A DNA stretch of 64,000 nt from Citrobacter sp. On2M (GCF_018035235.1 NZ_WPCV01000002.1:620001-684000), one strand, 5' to 3'. Shown: positions 47,842 through 60,129, counted from the first letter of the stretch. The notes: generated by a model from the sequence alone, not told the origin. Program-made: numbers and translations.

Positions 47842-47862
47842 ATGTTCGATATCAGGCAGCAG

Positions 47863-49065
47863 TTATAACGATTTCAGCGCCACGCCTTCATCACACAACG
47901 CTTCCTCGCTCAAGGCTCGCTCTGACTGAATAAGCTTACGCAGTACACGCACTTCGCGCCCGTTGTTGAGCGCGACTGCGCCAATTATCGCTCCATCGCG
48001 CAACTGGAGCCAGATTGCTTTCCCCCTTTCAGGGTTGCCACGACATAGCCATGTTTGCCCCTGCATTTCGCCAATAAACTGCAAATTATCGCGATATTGG
48101 TCGGTCCAGAACCAGCCCGGTGTCTTGTGGGGCAACGGCTGGTTGAGCATTGCGGCGGCTGCAATCTGTGCCTGATTATTGGCATTTTCCCAGCTTTCCA
48201 CACGAACTAACGAACCATCGGGCAAGCGCATTATCGCCACATCACCGGCGGCGAAAATGTCCGGATCGGAGGTGGTGCAGGCGCTATCAACGATAATGCC
48301 GTTAGCCGTTTCCAGACCGGCGTCGCGGGCCAGCGCATCATTCGCCACGATACCGATGCCGTAAACCACGGCATCGGCCAGCAGCGTCTCGCCGTTTTGC
48401 AGCGTCAGCGAGAGAAACTCCCCCGCTTCGGCGTGTTCAATGGTGCTGTTGAGTAACACCCGCACGCCCACCTGCTGGTGGCGGGCAAGCAGGTAGTCGC
48501 GCACCGGAGCAGGGGCGTTGCGGCCCATTACCGACGACGCCATCTCGACCACTGTCACCCTGCAGCCGCGTTGTGTGGCACTCGCCGCCAGTTCCAGGCC
48601 AATCGTGCCCGCACCGACGATCACAATTGCCTTACCCGGTTGTAGCACGTCGCGCAGGCGTTCGGCGTCTCCAGCATGGCGCAGCGTAAAGCAACGCTCG
48701 CCCAGCTTATTGAGCAGTGGCAAAGGCCTGGCAGCGGCGCCGGTGGCCAGCAGCAACTGCGACCAGCGGTAGGTTTGACCATCGGCCAGCGTTAGCGTAC
48801 GCGAGGCGCGATCAATCTGGCGTAACGTAACGCCGAGATGCAGTTGCACGTTGTGTTCCTGCCACCAACTGGCGGGGAGTACCGGCTGAAGCTGCGGGGC
48901 ATCGTCCAGCAGCATGGCTTTGGAGAGCGGCGGGCGTTCATAGGGTAGATGCGCTTCGTCAGAAAAGAGGTGTAACGGCCTGTTAAACCCCTGCTGGCGT
49001 AGCGCGGCGGCGGCCATTGCCCCCGCCTGACCGCCGCCGATGATGGCTATAATCTGTTCACTCAT
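47863..49065 (-). CDS. hcaD: 3-phenylpropionate/cinnamate dioxygenase ferredoxin reductase
   Basis: FAD protein of 400 residues that passes electrons from NADH to HcaC. The FAD motif is at the N-terminus ([12 protein letters not shown], 8-19) and the NADH motif near 150 ([12 protein letters not shown]); DIFAAGDVA follows near 270. Last gene of hcaEFCBD, 9 nt after hcaB. It matches the BphA4-type reductases. Confidence 0.95.
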   Translation of the reverse strand: MSEQIIAIIGGGQAGAMAAAALRQQGFNRPLHLFSDEAHLPYERPPLSKAMLLDDAPQLQPVLPASWWQEHNVQLHLGVTLRQIDRASRTLTLADGQTYRWSQLLLATGAAARPLPLLNKLGERCFTLRHAGDAERLRDVLQPGKAIVIVGAGTIGLELAASATQRGCRVTVVEMASSVMGRNAPAPVRDYLLARHQQVGVRVLLNSTIEHAEAGEFLSLTLQNGETLLADAVVYGIGIVANDALARDAGLETANGIIVDSACTTSDPDIFAAGDVAIMRLPDGSLVRVESWENANNQAQIAAAAMLNQPLPHKTPGWFWTDQYRDNLQFIGEMQGQTWLCRGNPERGKAIWLQLRDGAIIGAVALNNGREVRVLRKLIQSERALSEEALCDEGVALKSL

Positions 49066-49074
49066 AACGACTCC

Positions 49075-49887
49075 CTACAGATCCAGCCCGGCGGCAACGT
49101 GACGAATACCTCGAATCCCCAGTCCGGCATCAGCGTTGATCATCACGCCGCTTAAGGTGCGGTTGTTGCGACGCGACGCCAGCATCACGTACGGTCCGGT
49201 AAAGTCGGCAGGGTCGGGGAAGAACTGGAGCGGCAGAATCGCGGCGATTTTCTCCGGCGTCAGCGACTGCATAATCGAGGTATCGCTTTGCCCCAGCGCC
49301 TGTGGGCCGCGCAGATCGGTAGCCATACCGCACGGACCGACACCGTTAACACGTACCTTTGGTGCCAGCTCGTAGGCCAACTGGCGAATCAGCCCGGTAG
49401 CTGCATGCTTACTGGCGGTATACAAAGGACCGCCGCCGCCCGGGTACCACGCGGCGTTGGACAGGGTAAAGATAATGCTGCCTTCGCTGGCGATAAGCGC
49501 TGGGGCGCAGGCTTTTGCACCAAGCAGATAGCCGAGCACATTGACGTTAAATAACTCGTGAAAGCCGCTCTCCAGCGCCTCAGCAGAGGTGTTCACCAAC
49601 GTTGCGTTATGATCCCAGATGCCCGCATTGCCAATAAAACAGTCCAGCTTGCCAAACGCGGTGAGGATTTGATCGACCGCACGCTGATAGTCGGCATAGC
49701 AGGTGACGTTGCCCTCTATCGCCAACACATGTTCGCCAAAACGCTGGCGCAGGCTGGCAACTTTGGCTGGCGACAGTTCGAGCGTGGCGACCTTCGCGCC
49801 TTCTTCAATAAAGCGCTCGACCAGCGCCAGGCCGAGGCCGGAGCCACCGCCGGTAATAAAAACCACGTTATCGCGTAAATCGCTCAT
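49075..49887 (-). CDS. hcaB: Phenylpropionate/cinnamate dihydrodiol dehydrogenase
   Basis: NAD-dependent short-chain dehydrogenase of 270 residues that aromatises the cis-dihydrodiol to 2,3-dihydroxyphenylpropionate or dihydroxycinnamate. NAD motif GGGSGLG (13-19) and catalytic S143, Y156, K160 (YTASK) are present. ATG overlaps the hcaC stop by 4 nt. Confidence 0.97.
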   Translation of the reverse strand: MSDLRDNVVFITGGGSGLGLALVERFIEEGAKVATLELSPAKVASLRQRFGEHVLAIEGNVTCYADYQRAVDQILTAFGKLDCFIGNAGIWDHNATLVNTSAEALESGFHELFNVNVLGYLLGAKACAPALIASEGSIIFTLSNAAWYPGGGGPLYTASKHAATGLIRQLAYELAPKVRVNGVGPCGMATDLRGPQALGQSDTSIMQSLTPEKIAAILPLQFFPDPADFTGPYVMLASRRNNRTLSGVMINADAGLGIRGIRHVAAGLDL

Positions 49888-50203
49888 CGGGCGTCCTCTG
49901 GAATATCAACAAATACATCGCTGCCTTCCACGTAAACCGCGTAAGTGGTCAGCGGATCGGTGGCAGGTAAGCACAACGCCTTGCCGGTTTTCAGGCAGAA
50001 GCTGGCCGCATGCAGCGGGCATTCCACCGTGGCATCGTCTTCCAGATAACCTTCGGACATCGAGGCATTACCGTGGCTACAGCGATCGTTAATGGCATAA
50101 AACTCGCCGCCAACATTGAACAGGGCGATGACGGGCGAGGTTTCCAGCCGGAGGGCTTCACCATCCGGCAGCTCCGTGGCGGAGCAGGCAAATACACGGC
50201 TCA

Positions 50204-50204
<1 letters not shown>
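49884..50204 (-). CDS. hcaC: 3-phenylpropionate dioxygenase ferredoxin subunit
   Basis: Rieske ferredoxin of 106 residues that links reductase HcaD to the oxygenase. The [2Fe-2S] ligands are C42-x-H44 and C62-x2-H65. Overlaps hcaF by 1 nt and hcaB by 4 nt, so it is translationally coupled on both sides. Confidence 0.97.
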
Positions 50205-52098
<1,894 letters not shown>

Positions 52099-52215
52099 CT
52101 AAGATGTATTGACCTTCATTTTTTGTGCCATAAGGATGTTGCTGGTTAGTTATCAATCTGTGAAATAGTAAATTTCTACCAGTTGAGACATTTTTTCGAT
52201 AACAAGGAGAAGGGC

Positions 52216-53109
52216 ATGGAACTGAGGCACTTACGCTATTTTGTGGCGGTGGCGCAGGCGCTGAATTTCACCCGAGCGGCAGAAAAATTGCATACCTCCC
52301 AGCCGTCGTTAAGCAGTCAGATCCGCGATCTGGAAACCTGCGTGGGCGTTCCGTTACTGGTGCGCGATAAGCGAAAAGTTGCGCTAACGGCGGCGGGAGA
52401 GTGCTTTTTACAGGATGCGCTGACGATCCTCGAGCAGGCGGAAAACGCCAAAGTTCGCGCCCGTAAAACGGTACAGGAAGATAACCATTTTGCTATTGGT
52501 TTTGTCCCTTCTGCAGAGGTGAATTTACTGCCGAAGGTGCTGCCTTTATTTCGTTTAAAGCAGCCGGATACGCATATTGAACTGGTGAGTTTGATAACCA
52601 CTGAGCAGGAGGAGAAGATCCTGCGCGGCGAGCTGGATGTGGGCTTAATGCGCCACCCGGTTTACAGCCCGGAGTTGGACTATCTGGAGCTCATTCATGA
52701 GCCGTTGGTGGTGGTGTTACCGGTGAATCATCCGTTAGCCAATGAACCAGCGATCTCCGCAGAGCAGCTGCACGGGGTGAATTTTGTCAGCACCGATCCT
52801 GCGTATTCCGGCGCGTTAGCGATGATTGTCAAAAACTGGTTTCAGCAGCAGAAAAGCCAGCCCAATATTGTGCAAGTAGCGACCAATATTCTGGTGACGA
52901 TGAACCTGGTCGGGATGGGGCTGGGGGTGACTTTGATACCCGGTTATATGAATAATTTTAATACCGGGCAGGTGGTTTTTCGCCCTATTGTTGGCGATGC
53001 CCCAACCATTGCTTTGCTGATGGCGTGGAAAAAAGGATCGCTCAAACCGGCACTGGCCGATTTTATCGCCACGGTACATGAACGTTTGGCCGTGAGTCTG
53101 AAGGTATAA
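52216..53109 (+). CDS. hcaR: LysR-family activator of the hca operon
   Basis: A 297-residue LysR regulator. HTH in residues 1-60 (RYFVAVAQALNFTRAAEKLHTSQPSLSSQIRDLE), effector domain after 90. It activates hcaE in response to phenylpropionate or cinnamate. ATG 52216 follows a GGAGAAGG Shine-Dalgarno. In K-12 hcaT lies next to hcaR; here the neighbour is yphH, convergent and only 3 bp away. Confidence 0.96.
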   Translation: MELRHLRYFVAVAQALNFTRAAEKLHTSQPSLSSQIRDLETCVGVPLLVRDKRKVALTAAGECFLQDALTILEQAENAKVRARKTVQEDNHFAIGFVPSAEVNLLPKVLPLFRLKQPDTHIELVSLITTEQEEKILRGELDVGLMRHPVYSPELDYLELIHEPLVVVLPVNHPLANEPAISAEQLHGVNFVSTDPAYSGALAMIVKNWFQQQKSQPNIVQVATNILVTMNLVGMGLGVTLIPGYMNNFNTGQVVFRPIVGDAPTIALLMAWKKGSLKPALADFIATVHERLAVSLKV

Positions 53110-53112
53110 TGG

Positions 53113-54306
53113 TTACAACTCGCTGAGCTGCGACTCGACATACAGATAGCCAATTCCCATGAGTTGCTGGGCGCGATTGAGCTGGCCGAAGCTTATCTGA
53201 GTCGCTCTGGCGCGCGGGTTATCACCGTGATCAAATGGGTTAAACCCAGTTTGCTGCACCAGCGTATTAAGCCAGCTATCGCCGAAAGCGCAGCTACGTC
53301 CGTACAACCATATTTGGTTAATGTTCAGTATATTCAGAAAGTTATATAAACTTAGTCCAATAGCGCTGGCGGCATGCTCGGCCCAGGCCTGAATACGAAC
53401 ATCACCGTTCTGCCAGGCAGTAATAAGCTGGTCGGTGGTGAGCGTTTCCGGATCGTAAAGGGATGTCGGCTGCGATTTCATCCATACGCGGGCCTGTTTT
53501 TTCAACGCGCTCAATGACGCTACCGTTTCCAGACAACCATAGCGACCGCAGTCACAGGCAATTCCATCGGGATGAATGATGGTGTGTCCAATCTGACCGC
53601 TGCCATACAGACTACCGCGCCAGATATTGTCGTTTATCACAAACGATGAGCCGATACCGTAATCAACGTTAATCACGCAAAAATCACCGTTAGCCGCTGG
53701 GTTTTGCCATTTTTCGGCCAGCGCCAGCATCACGCAGTCATTGTCCAGGCGGACCTGAACGCCGAGCATCTCTTCCAGCAGATATTTTATTTCCACCGGT
53801 GTTTTCCACGGTGCCTGGGGCATGGTTTTTGATGCGCCGGTGATCGGATCAACCTGGCCGTGAACGCCGAGCGCCAGATTAATCGTGACTTCGGGAAATT
53901 GTCGACGGTATTCCCGCCAGTGTGCAGCCAGGGCCGACAGCAGCGCTTTGGGCGTTTCCGGCTTGATGACCTCATGACGCCAGGCGCCGATGGCAACCAG
54001 CCGTGCGTCTGCCAGTTGACTGGTGATGCTGGTAGGGGTGACGTTGATACATAGCGTCCATGCGCCTTTTTCTGGCAAATGATAACTGCCGCTGCTCAAA
54101 CCGCGCTGGCTTAAGGTTTCTCGCGAGTGGCTGATTCTCCCTTCATCCATCAGCTCTTCGAGGATATTGCTGACCGCCGGGATCGACAGACTGGTGAGCT
54201 GCGCCAGCTGTGATTTGCTGAGCTGCTTTTCCCGCCAAAGGTGCGACAAAAAGATCTGCTTATTCGCCTGACGAACCCTGGCGTTGTTGAACCCCGAACG
54301 TTGCAT
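53113..54306 (-). CDS. yphH: ROK-family transcriptional repressor YphH
   Basis: A 397-residue NagC/XylR-type regulator. The N-terminal winged HTH (about 14-75: QLSKSQLAQLTSLSIPAVSNIL) is followed by a ROK sugar-binding domain with GSGQIGHTIIHPDG and the zinc motif C-x-C-x4-C (CDCGRYGC near 258-265), where the preceding H is also present. The length equals E. coli YphH. It is divergent from yphG across 114 bp and so probably controls the yphG-sugar porter-epimerase genes. Its ligand is unknown. Confidence 0.93.
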   Translation of the reverse strand: MQRSGFNNARVRQANKQIFLSHLWREKQLSKSQLAQLTSLSIPAVSNILEELMDEGRISHSRETLSQRGLSSGSYHLPEKGAWTLCINVTPTSITSQLADARLVAIGAWRHEVIKPETPKALLSALAAHWREYRRQFPEVTINLALGVHGQVDPITGASKTMPQAPWKTPVEIKYLLEEMLGVQVRLDNDCVMLALAEKWQNPAANGDFCVINVDYGIGSSFVINDNIWRGSLYGSGQIGHTIIHPDGIACDCGRYGCLETVASLSALKKQARVWMKSQPTSLYDPETLTTDQLITAWQNGDVRIQAWAEHAASAIGLSLYNFLNILNINQIWLYGRSCAFGDSWLNTLVQQTGFNPFDHGDNPRARATQISFGQLNRAQQLMGIGYLYVESQLSEL

Positions 54307-54420
54307 TCACTTAACTCCCTTAACTATATTGCGTGAGCATTGCGCATTTTACCGCCACTTAACTGCCGCAGAATAGCATCAAGTTGAATTTTTACTTTTG
54401 TTTATTGAGTGGAGAGCGGC

Positions 54421-57400
54421 ATGTACGGTTCAGTTAAAGTCTGGCAAGAAACGATCACCCTCCCAACGTGGACGGCGGGTGAAGAAGACGCTAACCCCAT
54501 GTTTCTGGAGAAAAGGGTTTATCAGGGATCTTCTGGCGCGGTGTATCCGTATGGCGTGATTGATACGCTGACCGGCAAACGTGAAATGCGCGACTACAAG
54601 GCGGTGTGGATGGAGAATGACTTCATTCGCGTCATGCTGTTGCCGGAGTTAGGCGGGCGTATTCATAGAGCGTATGACAAAGTACAGCAGCGCGATTTTG
54701 TCTACTACAACGAAGTGGTGAAGCCCGCTCTGGTTGGTTTGCTTGGACCGTGGATCTCTGGTGGCATTGAATTTAACTGGCCGCAGCATCATCGCCCAAC
54801 CACTTTTATGCCGGTCGATTTTACGCAGCAGCAGGGTGAGCATGGCGAATATACTGTATGGATGGGTGAAGTAGAACCTATGCGCGGTTTACAGGTGATG
54901 ACCGGATTTACGCTGTATCCGGATCGCGCTCTGATCGAGATAACCGGGAAGGTGTTTAATGGTAACGCCACGCCGCGCCATTTTTTATGGTGGGCGAATC
55001 CAGCGGTGAAGGGCGGTGACGAGCATCAGAGCGTGTTTCCGCCGGATGTGACCGCAGTATTTGACCACGGTAAGCGCGATGTTTCTGCATTTCCCATTGC
55101 CACCGGCACATACTACAAAGTGGACTACTCGGCTGGCGTGGATATCTCGCGCTACAAAAACGTTCCTGTACCGACCTCCTACATGGCTGAAAAATCAGAT
55201 TATGATTTTGTTGGTGCATGGCATCACGGTGAGCGAGGCGGGCTGCTGCATGTGGCCGATCACCATGTTTCGCCAGGGAAAAAACAGTGGACCTGGGGCT
55301 ATGGCGACTTTGGCGTTGCCTGGGATCGTAACCTTACCGATGACAACGGTCCGTATATTGAACTGATGACCGGGGTCTTTACCGACAACCAGCCGGATTT
55401 CACCTGGCTTGCGCCGTATGAAGAGAAAGTCTTCGTACAAAACTTCCTGCCCTACAGCGAACTGGGCATGGTGCAAAACGCCAGCACGCAACTGGCACTG
55501 CGCCTGGTACGTGAGAGTAATCAGCTATCTGTGGGGGTTTATGCGATTGCGCCGCTGTGCGACGTGCAGGTTACGCTTTCTGCCGATGGGCGACCGTTCT
55601 ATGAGCACACGCTGACCCTGGAGCCTGGACAAAGTTGGCTGGCTGATGTGTCTGACAATAACCATGCGCGGGTAACGATGACTGTCACTGGTGCCGATGG
55701 TACTTCGCTTTTGCAGTACAAAGAGCACATCGCGCAAGAGTTACCACTACCTTCAGCGGCCGTCGCGCCAGCACGACCAGAAGCGCTGTCTAATACCGAT
55801 GAACTCTATTTCATTGGTCAGCATCTGGAGCAGTACAACCACGCCAGCCGCTATGCCGAAGATTATTATCGTCGCGCGCTGGAGGTTGACCCGCTGGATT
55901 ATCGCAATAATGTTGCCCTCGGAACGCTGGCGTTAAACCGCGCGGACTGGGGGTTGGCAGAACATTGTGCGGGCAAAGCGCTGGAGCGAGCGCATAAGCT
56001 CAATAAGAATCCACGGGATGGTGAGGCCAGTATGTTGCTGGCCGCCGCACAGGAACGTCAGGGCGATGATGACAGCGCCTGGGATAACTATTTTAAGGCA
56101 AGCTGGAGCGGTAACTGTCGGGATGCGGCATTCTGGTCGTTAGCGCGTCTGGCGATGAAGCGTCAGGACTACGCCGGTGCACTGGAAAAGGTCGAGCAGA
56201 GCTTACGCTTTAACGGCAGTAACAACCTGGCGATGGGGCTAAAAGCGCTGGTGTTGTCCAGGCTTAATCGTCGTGAACAAGCGCTGGACTATATCCGCCA
56301 ACAGTTGGTGGATTATCCGCTCAGTTATACCCTGCACTATGCGCGCTGGGCTATCTGCCAGGATGAGGCGACGGCGCAAGCACTGATTTCGATTACCGGG
56401 TGTCGCGGGACCAATGCGTGTGAACTAGCGGGCTGGCTGACCTCTTTCGGACAAAAGGATGCTGCCCGTGGTGTGCTGGAACTGCTCGACAGCCAGGAAA
56501 CGCTGCCGATGCTGTGGCGCGCCTCACTGAGCGACGACCCGCAACCTTTCATTGAGCGAGCCCGCGCGTGCCTGCAAAACCGCGTCCGTTTCCCTAATAC
56601 GCTGGATGAAGTGCAGATGCTGCAGAGCCTCGAACAGAGCGCATTTGCTCGCTATTTACTCGGTTGTTTCTGGTACAGCAAACGACGTTATGCCGAGGCC
56701 GTTGACTGCTGGAAATTTACGCTTGCGCAGGAAGCCGATTTTGCCCCGGTGCATCGTTTACTGGGTATCTACGCCTGGAACAAACTGCACGATGCGCAGC
56801 AGGCGAAACAGTATCTGTCGCAGGCTGTGGCGCTGGATCCGCAAAATGCCCGCTTCCTGTTTGAACTCGACTATCTCAATAAGCTGATGGCACAACCGGT
56901 TGAACAGCGCCTGCAGCGACTGGAAGCCAGCAAAGAGATTGTCTTCCAGCGTGATGATCTGACGGTGGAACTGCTCAGCCTATGGAATGGATTGGGGCGC
57001 TATGACGATGCTGCCGCAGTATTACGCGAGCGGGTGTTCCATCCGTGGGAAGGCGGTGAAGGCAAAGCCACCGGGCAATATCTGCTTAATCAATTGCATC
57101 GCGCGCTGGCTGCCGTGCAGTCCGGCGACCCGCAAACGGCTATTATGCAGCTGCAACAGGCGCTGCACTATCCGCAAAACCTCGGCGAGGGACGTTTACC
57201 CGGACAAACGGATAATGACATCTGGTATTTGCTGGGGCATTGCGCGCAGCAACAAGGCCATTTTGACGAGTCTCAGCGCTACTTCTCCCGTGCGACGCGT
57301 GGCGGTAGCTCGTTGGATGCAGGACGTTACTACAACGACCAGCCAGTGGACTATCTCTTCTGGCAAGGAATGGCGCAGAGAAAACTTGGCGAAGATGCAG

Positions 57401-57687
57401 AGGCGGATGTTCTGTTCAACAGCTTCCTGCAATGGGTTGAGTTGAATCGCGAGAACGTGCCGGATGTCGATTTCTTTGCTGTATCGCTACCCGATCTGGT
57501 GGTGCTGGATACCTCTGCACAAGCAAAACACCAGCAACACTGCCTGTTTATCAATGCGCTTGGGCATCTGGGGTTGGGAAATAGCGCAGCCTGTCAGCGT
57601 GATCTTGATGAACTCCTGCAACTTAATCCGGCGCATGACAAGGCATTACTGCTGCGTCACGCCATTAACGTAAGGCTTTTCCAGTAA
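54421..57687 (+). CDS. yphG: DUF5107/TPR protein YphG
   Basis: Large predicted cytoplasmic protein of 1088 residues without a signal peptide. The first 330 residues (DUF5107) contain LLPELGGRIHRAYDK, GGIEFNWPQHHRP and HFLWWANPAV, blocks that look like a galactose-mutarotase-type sugar-binding fold (inference). From about 440 to the end the sequence is a solenoid of TPR-like repeats (YAEDYYRRALEVDPLDYRNNVALG and many copies). The function is unknown in E. coli as well. ATG 54421 follows GGAGAG; a GTG four codons upstream overlaps it. Next gene: a sugar porter, 72 nt away. Confidence 0.9.
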   Translation: MYGSVKVWQETITLPTWTAGEEDANPMFLEKRVYQGSSGAVYPYGVIDTLTGKREMRDYKAVWMENDFIRVMLLPELGGRIHRAYDKVQQRDFVYYNEVVKPALVGLLGPWISGGIEFNWPQHHRPTTFMPVDFTQQQGEHGEYTVWMGEVEPMRGLQVMTGFTLYPDRALIEITGKVFNGNATPRHFLWWANPAVKGGDEHQSVFPPDVTAVFDHGKRDVSAFPIATGTYYKVDYSAGVDISRYKNVPVPTSYMAEKSDYDFVGAWHHGERGGLLHVADHHVSPGKKQWTWGYGDFGVAWDRNLTDDNGPYIELMTGVFTDNQPDFTWLAPYEEKVFVQNFLPYSELGMVQNASTQLALRLVRESNQLSVGVYAIAPLCDVQVTLSADGRPFYEHTLTLEPGQSWLADVSDNNHARVTMTVTGADGTSLLQYKEHIAQELPLPSAAVAPARPEALSNTDELYFIGQHLEQYNHASRYAEDYYRRALEVDPLDYRNNVALGTLALNRADWGLAEHCAGKALERAHKLNKNPRDGEASMLLAAAQERQGDDDSAWDNYFKASWSGNCRDAAFWSLARLAMKRQDYAGALEKVEQSLRFNGSNNLAMGLKALVLSRLNRREQALDYIRQQLVDYPLSYTLHYARWAICQDEATAQALISITGCRGTNACELAGWLTSFGQKDAARGVLELLDSQETLPMLWRASLSDDPQPFIERARACLQNRVRFPNTLDEVQMLQSLEQSAFARYLLGCFWYSKRRYAEAVDCWKFTLAQEADFAPVHRLLGIYAWNKLHDAQQAKQYLSQAVALDPQNARFLFELDYLNKLMAQPVEQRLQRLEASKEIVFQRDDLTVELLSLWNGLGRYDDAAAVLRERVFHPWEGGEGKATGQYLLNQLHRALAAVQSGDPQTAIMQLQQALHYPQNLGEGRLPGQTDNDIWYLLGHCAQQQGHFDESQRYFSRATRGGSSLDAGRYYNDQPVDYLFWQGMAQRKLGEDAEADVLFNSFLQWVELNRENVPDVDFFAVSLPDLVVLDTSAQAKHQQHCLFINALGHLGLGNSAACQRDLDELLQLNPAHDKALLLRHAINVRLFQ

Positions 57688-57759
57688 TACCTGAAATGGG
57701 TGGGGGCGACCTCACCCGAAACCTTCTGTCCCCTGCGTTTCCCTGAAAGAGGAATCATA

Positions 57760-59199
57760 ATGAATAACGCGCAGACACATTTAAAGATTGGTTACGTCTG
57801 GACTATCTGCCTGGTTGCGGCCTGCGGTGGTTTACTGTTTGGCTATGACTGGGTGGTAATCGGCGGGGCAAAACCTTTCTATGAAGCGTATTTCTCGATT
57901 ACCGATCCGGCGCAATCCGGTTGGGCGATGAGTTCCGCGCTGGTCGGTTGTGTATTTGGTGCACTGATTTCCGGCTGGTGCGCCGATAAGTTTGGTCGAA
58001 AGATGCCGCTGATTCTCTCGGCGATCCTGTTTAGCGCTTCCGCATGGGGAACCGCCGTCGCCAGTCATTTCGACATGTTTATTGTCTATCGCATCGTGGG
58101 TGGTGTTGGGATTGGTCTGGCGTCTGCGCTAAGCCCGCTGTATATCGCCGAGGTTAGCCCGGCGGAAAAGCGAGGTCGCTTTGTTGCCGTTAACCAGCTC
58201 ACCATTGTGATTGGCGTACTGGCGGCGCAGCTTATCAACCTGATGATAGCCGAACCTGTCGCCACAGGCGCCACGCAGCAGGCGATTGTGGAAAGCTGGA
58301 ACGGTCAGACGGGCTGGCGCTGGATGTTTGGTGCGGAATTGGTGCCCGCAGTAATTTTCCTGGTACTAATGTTCTTTGTGCCTGAATCACCGCGTTGGTT
58401 GGTGAAAGCAGGCAAAGTCGATCGTGCTCGTGCCATGCTGCAGCGCATTGGTTCGGCGGAATATGCCGGGCAAACGCTGAAAGAGATTGAACATACATTG
58501 CAAAAAGATAACCACAAAGTCGCGTGGTCAACGCTGTTACAACCACAAATTAAACCGATCGTGATTATCGGTATGGTGTTGGCGGTGTTCCAGCAGTGGT
58601 GTGGGATCAACGTTATTTTCAACTATGCGCAGGAGATCTTCGCCTCCGCCGGATTCGACATCAACGGTACGTTAAAATCGATCGTGGCGACGGGGATCAT
58701 CAATCTGGTCTTTACTCTTGCCGCCCTGCCGTTAGTGGACAAAATTGGCCGTCGTAAACTGATGTTGTTCGGCGCGTCAGGATTGACGGTTATTTATGTC
58801 CTGATTGCCGGGGCGTACGGGTTGGGCATTATGGGCTGGCCGGTTCTGGTTCTGGTTCTGGCGGCGATCGCGATTTATGCCCTGACGCTGGCCCCGGTGA
58901 CCTGGGTGCTGCTGTCGGAGATTTTTCCCAATCGCGTACGCGGGCTGGCAATGTCGCTCGGTACACTGGCGCTGTGGATTGCCTGCTTCCTGCTAACCTA
59001 TACCTTCCCGCTGCTCAATGCGAGTCTTGGCGCGTCGGGAAGCTTCCTGCTGTACGGTGTGATTTGCGCGATGGGCTTCATCTATGTTCTGCGTAATGTA
59101 CCGGAAACCAAAGGCGTGACGCTGGAAGCGCTGGAGGAGCAACTGGCGGCGCAGCATACAAAAGTTGGCGCATCAGCTCAACCGCGAAACGCCCGCTGA
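57760..59199 (+). CDS. Sugar porter family MFS transporter
   Basis: Inner-membrane sugar:H+ symporter of 479 residues and 12 membrane segments. Sugar porter signatures are present: GGLLFGYDWVVIGG in TM1, DKFGRK after TM2, VYRIVGGVGIGLASALSPLYIAE, PESPRWLVKAG, FQQWCGINVIFNYAQEIF, DKIGRRKLM and the end VPETKGVTLEALE. It resembles XylE/GalP-type carriers; the sugar cannot be told. ATG 57760 has AGAGGA upstream. In K-12 the yph locus has an ABC transporter (YphDEF) instead. TGATG overlap with the next gene. Confidence 0.93.
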   Translation: MNNAQTHLKIGYVWTICLVAACGGLLFGYDWVVIGGAKPFYEAYFSITDPAQSGWAMSSALVGCVFGALISGWCADKFGRKMPLILSAILFSASAWGTAVASHFDMFIVYRIVGGVGIGLASALSPLYIAEVSPAEKRGRFVAVNQLTIVIGVLAAQLINLMIAEPVATGATQQAIVESWNGQTGWRWMFGAELVPAVIFLVLMFFVPESPRWLVKAGKVDRARAMLQRIGSAEYAGQTLKEIEHTLQKDNHKVAWSTLLQPQIKPIVIIGMVLAVFQQWCGINVIFNYAQEIFASAGFDINGTLKSIVATGIINLVFTLAALPLVDKIGRRKLMLFGASGLTVIYVLIAGAYGLGIMGWPVLVLVLAAIAIYALTLAPVTWVLLSEIFPNRVRGLAMSLGTLALWIACFLLTYTFPLLNASLGASGSFLLYGVICAMGFIYVLRNVPETKGVTLEALEEQLAAQHTKVGASAQPRNAR

Positions 59200-60041
59200 T
59201 GGATGGTCTGCTGACGCTACAAAACGCACATCTACGGATGTGCGTCGATCCGCAAGGCGGTTCGCTATTGAGTCTGGTGTCGTTACAACATCAACAGGCC
59301 GTTTTACGCGAAGGCCAGGGCCAGCAACCGGGGGATTGCGGCTTGTTTCCGATGCTGCCTGTCGCAAATCGGGTAGCGGGCAATCGTTTTAAGCTACGTG
59401 GTGAAGAGGTGGTTTTACCTCAGCATGACGCAGATGATACTTTCTTCCTGCACGGTGACGGCTGGTTGCAACGCTGGCAGATTATTACCGCTACCCAAAG
59501 CGGCTGTTTGCTGCAGTTGCGCAGTTGGCATCCCTGTGGCTACGACTATACGGCGCAGCTTTGCTATCAACTGGAAACCTCAAGCCTGCATGCCTCGTTG
59601 ACGCTTACCCATTGCGGTGAGCAGCCCATGATCTATGGCTGCGGGTTTCATCCATTTTTCGCCTTTGATAAGCACAGTACGGCGCAGTTCACCGCCAGCG
59701 GCTACTGGCCGGAGGGGGAACAGCATCTGCCGCTGGAATGGCAAAGTGTCCTTCCGCCAGCAGCGGATTTCATGCGCGCGCAATACGGTGAGGATCGCTG
59801 GCTGAACGTCGGTTATTCTGGCTGGAGCGGACGGGCTGTTATTCAGCGGAACGTGATGAAAATCACGATTTTAGCGCAAACTCCGTGGTTGATGCTGTTC
59901 AGAATGTCGGGTGAGCCGTTTCTGTGCCTGGAGCCGCAGACGCATCCGGTGAATGCCCACCACATGCAGGGGCAGCCGGGGTTGCAGGTTTTAGCGCAGG
60001 GAGAAGGCTGCCATTTTACGATGCAAATTTGCGTCGAATAG
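59199..60041 (+). CDS. Aldose 1-epimerase family protein (YphB-like)
   Basis: A 280-residue member of the galactose-mutarotase family. Typical blocks are FPMLPVANRVAGNRFKLRG near 50-68, HGDGWLQRWQ near 87-96 (first His), GCGFHPFFAF near 146-155 (catalytic His region) and FLCLEPQTHPVNAHH near the end (catalytic Glu). It interconverts anomers of a sugar, probably the one brought by the adjacent porter. It is only distantly similar to the E. coli YphB I remember, so I give no symbol. Start overlaps the previous stop by 1 nt. Confidence 0.9.
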   Translation: MDGLLTLQNAHLRMCVDPQGGSLLSLVSLQHQQAVLREGQGQQPGDCGLFPMLPVANRVAGNRFKLRGEEVVLPQHDADDTFFLHGDGWLQRWQIITATQSGCLLQLRSWHPCGYDYTAQLCYQLETSSLHASLTLTHCGEQPMIYGCGFHPFFAFDKHSTAQFTASGYWPEGEQHLPLEWQSVLPPAADFMRAQYGEDRWLNVGYSGWSGRAVIQRNVMKITILAQTPWLMLFRMSGEPFLCLEPQTHPVNAHHMQGQPGLQVLAQGEGCHFTMQICVE

Positions 60042-60129
60042 GGCCAATATCATGTTATCTGCGTGTTAATGCACTCTTGCGCCAGCCAGCGTTTGTCGCC
60101 AGACTATCGCCACCAAACGGGAGGGATTC

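Noticed and set aside
59199-60041. Calling the epimerase gene yphB
   Set aside because: It has the family motifs but differs so much from the E. coli YphB I remember, in start, spacing and end, that orthology is not supported.
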